This document shows, in pieces, positions 6,854 through 8,619 of a stretch of DNA of 8,619 bases. How positions within the stretch are numbered: position 1 is the first letter of the stretch; every line of letters starts with the position of its first letter. Position numbers and translations under genes: made by a program. The notes under the pieces are model-generated. The model saw only the letters and a list, made by a program, of their open reading frames with translations, had not been told where the DNA came from and searched no databases. Where the stretch lies: contig CACYHM010000043.1 of the NCBI GenBank assembly GCA_902774195.1, positions 1 through 8,619 on the forward strand, read 5' to 3'. Origin of the DNA: an uncultured Eubacteriales bacterium. Its GTDB lineage: Bacteria; Bacillota_A; Clostridia; Peptostreptococcales; Anaerovoracaceae.

Positions 6854-7776
6854 TTATCTGCCCGTATCTGTCAGCCACGCCCTCAGCGACGCGTCATTTA
6901 CAGCCAGCTCGGTGAAGGCGGCCAGCCCCTTGCCTGCCTTATCGAGGTCATTATAGTATGCGACCATGGTCGGTCCGCTCCCGCTCATAAGGATCACCTC
7001 GGCGTCGAGTCTTTCCTGCATGAACTTACGGAGATTCGCAGCCTTCGGGTCTGCCATGAGCGTGTACTTCTCCATGTCGTTGACGAACAGACGCTTCCCG
7101 GCATTGCCTGCGTCGGCATAACCGATGGCATCCATCGCTTCATAGGCCGCCTTCGTCAGCACCGCAGTACCCGGATTTGCCATGATGACATATTTCGGGA
7201 CGCTCTCTGCAGCTTCGACTATCTCTCCGATGCCGTAGGTCCATGCGGCGTCGCTCGCCTCTTCTATGCCCTCGAGATCTTCGAGCACATCGCGGTTGCG
7301 GTATGCGTTCATGAAAGTCGAGAACGGAACGTCAGCTCCGAAGCCCGCTCCTATCTCCATGAGCTGCCTCAGGCTGAAGGGTCTGCCGGTCATCTCGTTG
7401 AGTCCGAGAAGGCAGGCCGCCGCGTTGGCGCTTCCGCCTCCTATACCCGCCGAGACCGGAAGGTCTTTGCGGATATCTATGAGCAGCTGGTCCGTGAGCC
7501 CGTACTTTACGGGATCGGCGCCGCCCATCGCGTCCATGAATGCCTTGACAGCCCTGAATGCAAGGTTGTCCATGTCCGTCGGGATTGTTTTTGCATCCGT
7601 ACATAAATATACAACAATGCCATTTACAGTGCAATGAGGCAGTTTGTATTTTGTTGCTTTTTGAGAACGATCCCCTGCATGAATGAGACGATGTCATGAT
7701 AACCGTCGGGCCTTTTGCCCGTGATCTCAAGCGAAAGATTGATTTTTGCGTGCGCGTTCAGCGTGATGTTATCCAT
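6854..7776 (-). CDS. ispE: IspE, 4-diphosphocytidyl-2-C-methyl-D-erythritol kinase, interrupted by a -1 frameshift
   Basis: This GHMP kinase phosphorylates CDP-methylerythritol in the MEP pathway to IPP and DMAPP. The true start is ATG at 7776, with GGAGG seven bases upstream. The frame encodes [16 protein letters not shown] and [10 protein letters not shown], the IspE N-terminus with catalytic Lys11, but reaches TAA at 7626-7624 after 50 codons. The remainder is in the -1 frame: it is open from the A5 tract (7662-7658), passes through [19 protein letters not shown] and runs to the stop at 6854. Reading through with a -1 shift gives about 307 residues, with the ATP-binding [10 protein letters not shown] (111-120), Asp149 in GADVPF, and SGSGPT near 265-270. 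All core motifs are intact apart from the shift. A shorter ORF from ATG at 7573 would lack the substrate-binding Lys and about 68 residues. The break could be a sequencing error, a real mutation or programmed frameshifting. The few residues after IVLKK look short of the usual D-x-V strand, so a slightly larger deletion is possible. Confidence 0.93.
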
Positions 7777-7806
7777 CTGATGACCTCCGAAAAAGTCAAT
7801 GAAAAC

Positions 7807-7825
7807 AGGGGAGACCGGCTCCCCT
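7807..7825 (-). terminator. Hairpin with short U-tract between the Ig-like gene and ispE
   Basis: On the minus strand a perfect 7-bp stem (AGGGGAG and CTCCCCT, five-base loop) is followed by GTTTTC. It starts 12 bases after the stop of the Ig-like membrane protein and ends about 18 bases before the GGAGG site of ispE. The U-tract is only four bases, so termination is probably partial. There is little room for a separate ispE promoter after it, so partial readthrough (attenuation) is plausible. Confidence 0.55.
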
Positions 7826-7837
7826 TATATATGTTTT

Positions 7838-8619
7838 CTATTTCTTTCTCTGGTTCCCCTTACTGCCCTTGCTCTTTGTCCTTGTCTGTTTAGGAGCCTT
7901 TCCTTCTTTTCTCATTGCGGCCAGAGCCTCGACCGATCTGTCCTCTTTGCTGATCGGAGCCGGCGCGTGCACATGGTATACGTTGTTCAGATACTGCGCG
8001 CAGTTCTCGATCTTCTTTTCCTGAGGCTCCTCGGTCTTTTTCTTTCTGCGGGCCTTTTTCTTAGCTTCCTTTTCCTCTTTTTTAGCCTGTTCGGCCTTTA
8101 CTTCGTCAATGGTCTTGCCTGTTCTCTTTGCTTCCCTGTACGGGTTGAACGCGGCCTCCTTAGGAGCGTCCTTAGGGACCTCCTCTTCCTCCTTTTTGTT
8201 CTGCTGGCGGACCGAGAGCAGCATGATGCCTCCGAACATCACGAACATCATGACCATGTTGACCATATTGTTGACCCTCTGGTTGTATGTCCTGAACGAT
8301 ATGGTCTGTTCATCTGCCAGCTCACGGCCGTCATTGTCGGTCACTCCCGGGCTGACGACGAGCCTGTTCTCGGAATTGTTCTTTGCGGTGAAGCCCTTGT
8401 CTATGTCCGCAAGCACCAGCACGAGTCCGTCGTTCTTGTCGCTGAACAGGATCTCGACCGGGACAGCCTTGCCGTCCTCATCGTAGATCGCGAACTTGTC
8501 GAGATTGGCCTTCTTGACCTCCGGCGTATTGATAGGATGATTGAAAGTGAGCTTGACTCCGAGGTTCTCCATCGAAGTGTTCTTCTGTCCGTCCTCAGGG
8601 TATGAAGACAAAAGTCTAA
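7838..8619 (-). CDS. Ig-like domain membrane protein with lysine-rich cytosolic tail (5' end off window)
   Basis: The frame stays open to the right edge (259 visible residues), so the N-terminus, probably a signal peptide, is missing. A TTG at 8611 could serve as a start, but it falls inside the conserved beginning of the domain (RLLSSYPEDGQKNTS) and is rejected. The first 110 or so visible residues resemble a bacterial Ig-like domain of the SbsA/Big_5 type: SYPEDG, then VKLTFNHPI, then a final strand TISFRTY. A single hydrophobic, Met-rich segment (VNMVMMFVMFGGIMLLSV, about 20 residues) follows. The last 120 residues are highly charged, with a run of Glu then many Lys/Arg and a helical, possibly coiled-coil, stretch, and end in a very basic tail. 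Topology is likely outside Ig domain, one membrane pass, cytosolic tail. It lies upstream of ispE on the same strand. I do not recognise a named gene; the function is unknown. Confidence 0.75.
   Translation of the reverse strand, partial: RLLSSYPEDGQKNTSMENLGVKLTFNHPINTPEVKKANLDKFAIYDEDGKAVPVEILFSDKNDGLVLVLADIDKGFTAKNNSENRLVVSPGVTDNDGRELADEQTISFRTYNQRVNNMVNMVMMFVMFGGIMLLSVRQQNKKEEEEVPKDAPKEAAFNPYREAKRTGKTIDEVKAEQAKKEEKEAKKKARRKKKTEEPQEKKIENCAQYLNNVYHVHAPAPISKEDRSVEALAAMRKEGKAPKQTRTKSKGSKGNQRKK

Noticed and set aside
7571..7573. ATG at 7573 as the genuine start of ispE
   Set aside because: It would remove the N-terminal substrate-binding region. The missing part is present upstream in another frame with a strong GGAGG site, so the longer, frameshifted reading is preferred.
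6773..7606. A 277-codon plus-strand ORF opposite ispE and the start of gntR
   Set aside because: It covers recognisable IspE and GntR coding sequence on the other strand and shows no domain; an antisense shadow.
8609..8611. TTG at 8611 as the start of the Ig-like membrane protein
   Set aside because: The frame continues to the window edge, the TTG lies within the conserved opening of the Ig-like domain, and no signal peptide would precede it; the true start is probably off the window.

Overview
The window looks like a chromosomal stretch of a Gram-positive, low-to-mid GC anaerobe of the Clostridia/Eubacteriales. The evidence is a surface protein with a signal peptide, a beta-helix and the start of a Cna B-type domain; an HtrA protease of the Gram-positive type (cytosolic N-terminus, one membrane anchor, one PDZ domain); Firmicute-type DUF1846 and DUF1934 proteins; strong GGAGG-like ribosome binding sites; and an ispE-gntR gene pair. 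I cannot name the genus. No phage, transposon, CRISPR, rRNA or tRNA was seen.

Layout from left to right. 1-2340 (-): 5' part (780 residues) of a secreted beta-helix surface protein, cut by the left edge. 2341-2484: its leader and likely promoter. 2457-3968 (-) and 4011-4496 (-): a DUF1846 protein preceded by a DUF1934 (YwiB-like) protein, probably one transcript. 4497-4646: a divergent control region with back-to-back promoters. 4647-6068 (+): HtrA/DegP-like membrane serine protease with a histidine-containing octapeptide repeat before its membrane segment. 6100-6133: bidirectional terminator between convergent genes. 6152-6838 (-): GntR/FCD regulator. 6854-7776 (-): ispE of the MEP isoprenoid pathway, interrupted by a -1 frameshift at an A5 tract. 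7807-7825: hairpin. 7838-8619 (-): an Ig-like domain membrane protein whose N-terminus lies beyond the right edge.

Functionally, two parts of the window concern the cell envelope (the adhesin-like protein; the HtrA quality-control protease), and the Ig-like membrane protein may be a third. IspE supplies isoprenoid precursors, which feed undecaprenyl carriers. The DUF1934-DUF1846 pair has no established function. The most noteworthy points are the frameshift that splits an otherwise intact, normally essential ispE, the EGPAHAAH repeats in the cytosolic segment of HtrA, and the modular surface protein. I found no convincing previously undescribed multi-gene system; most of the window is ordinary chromosomal housekeeping content.
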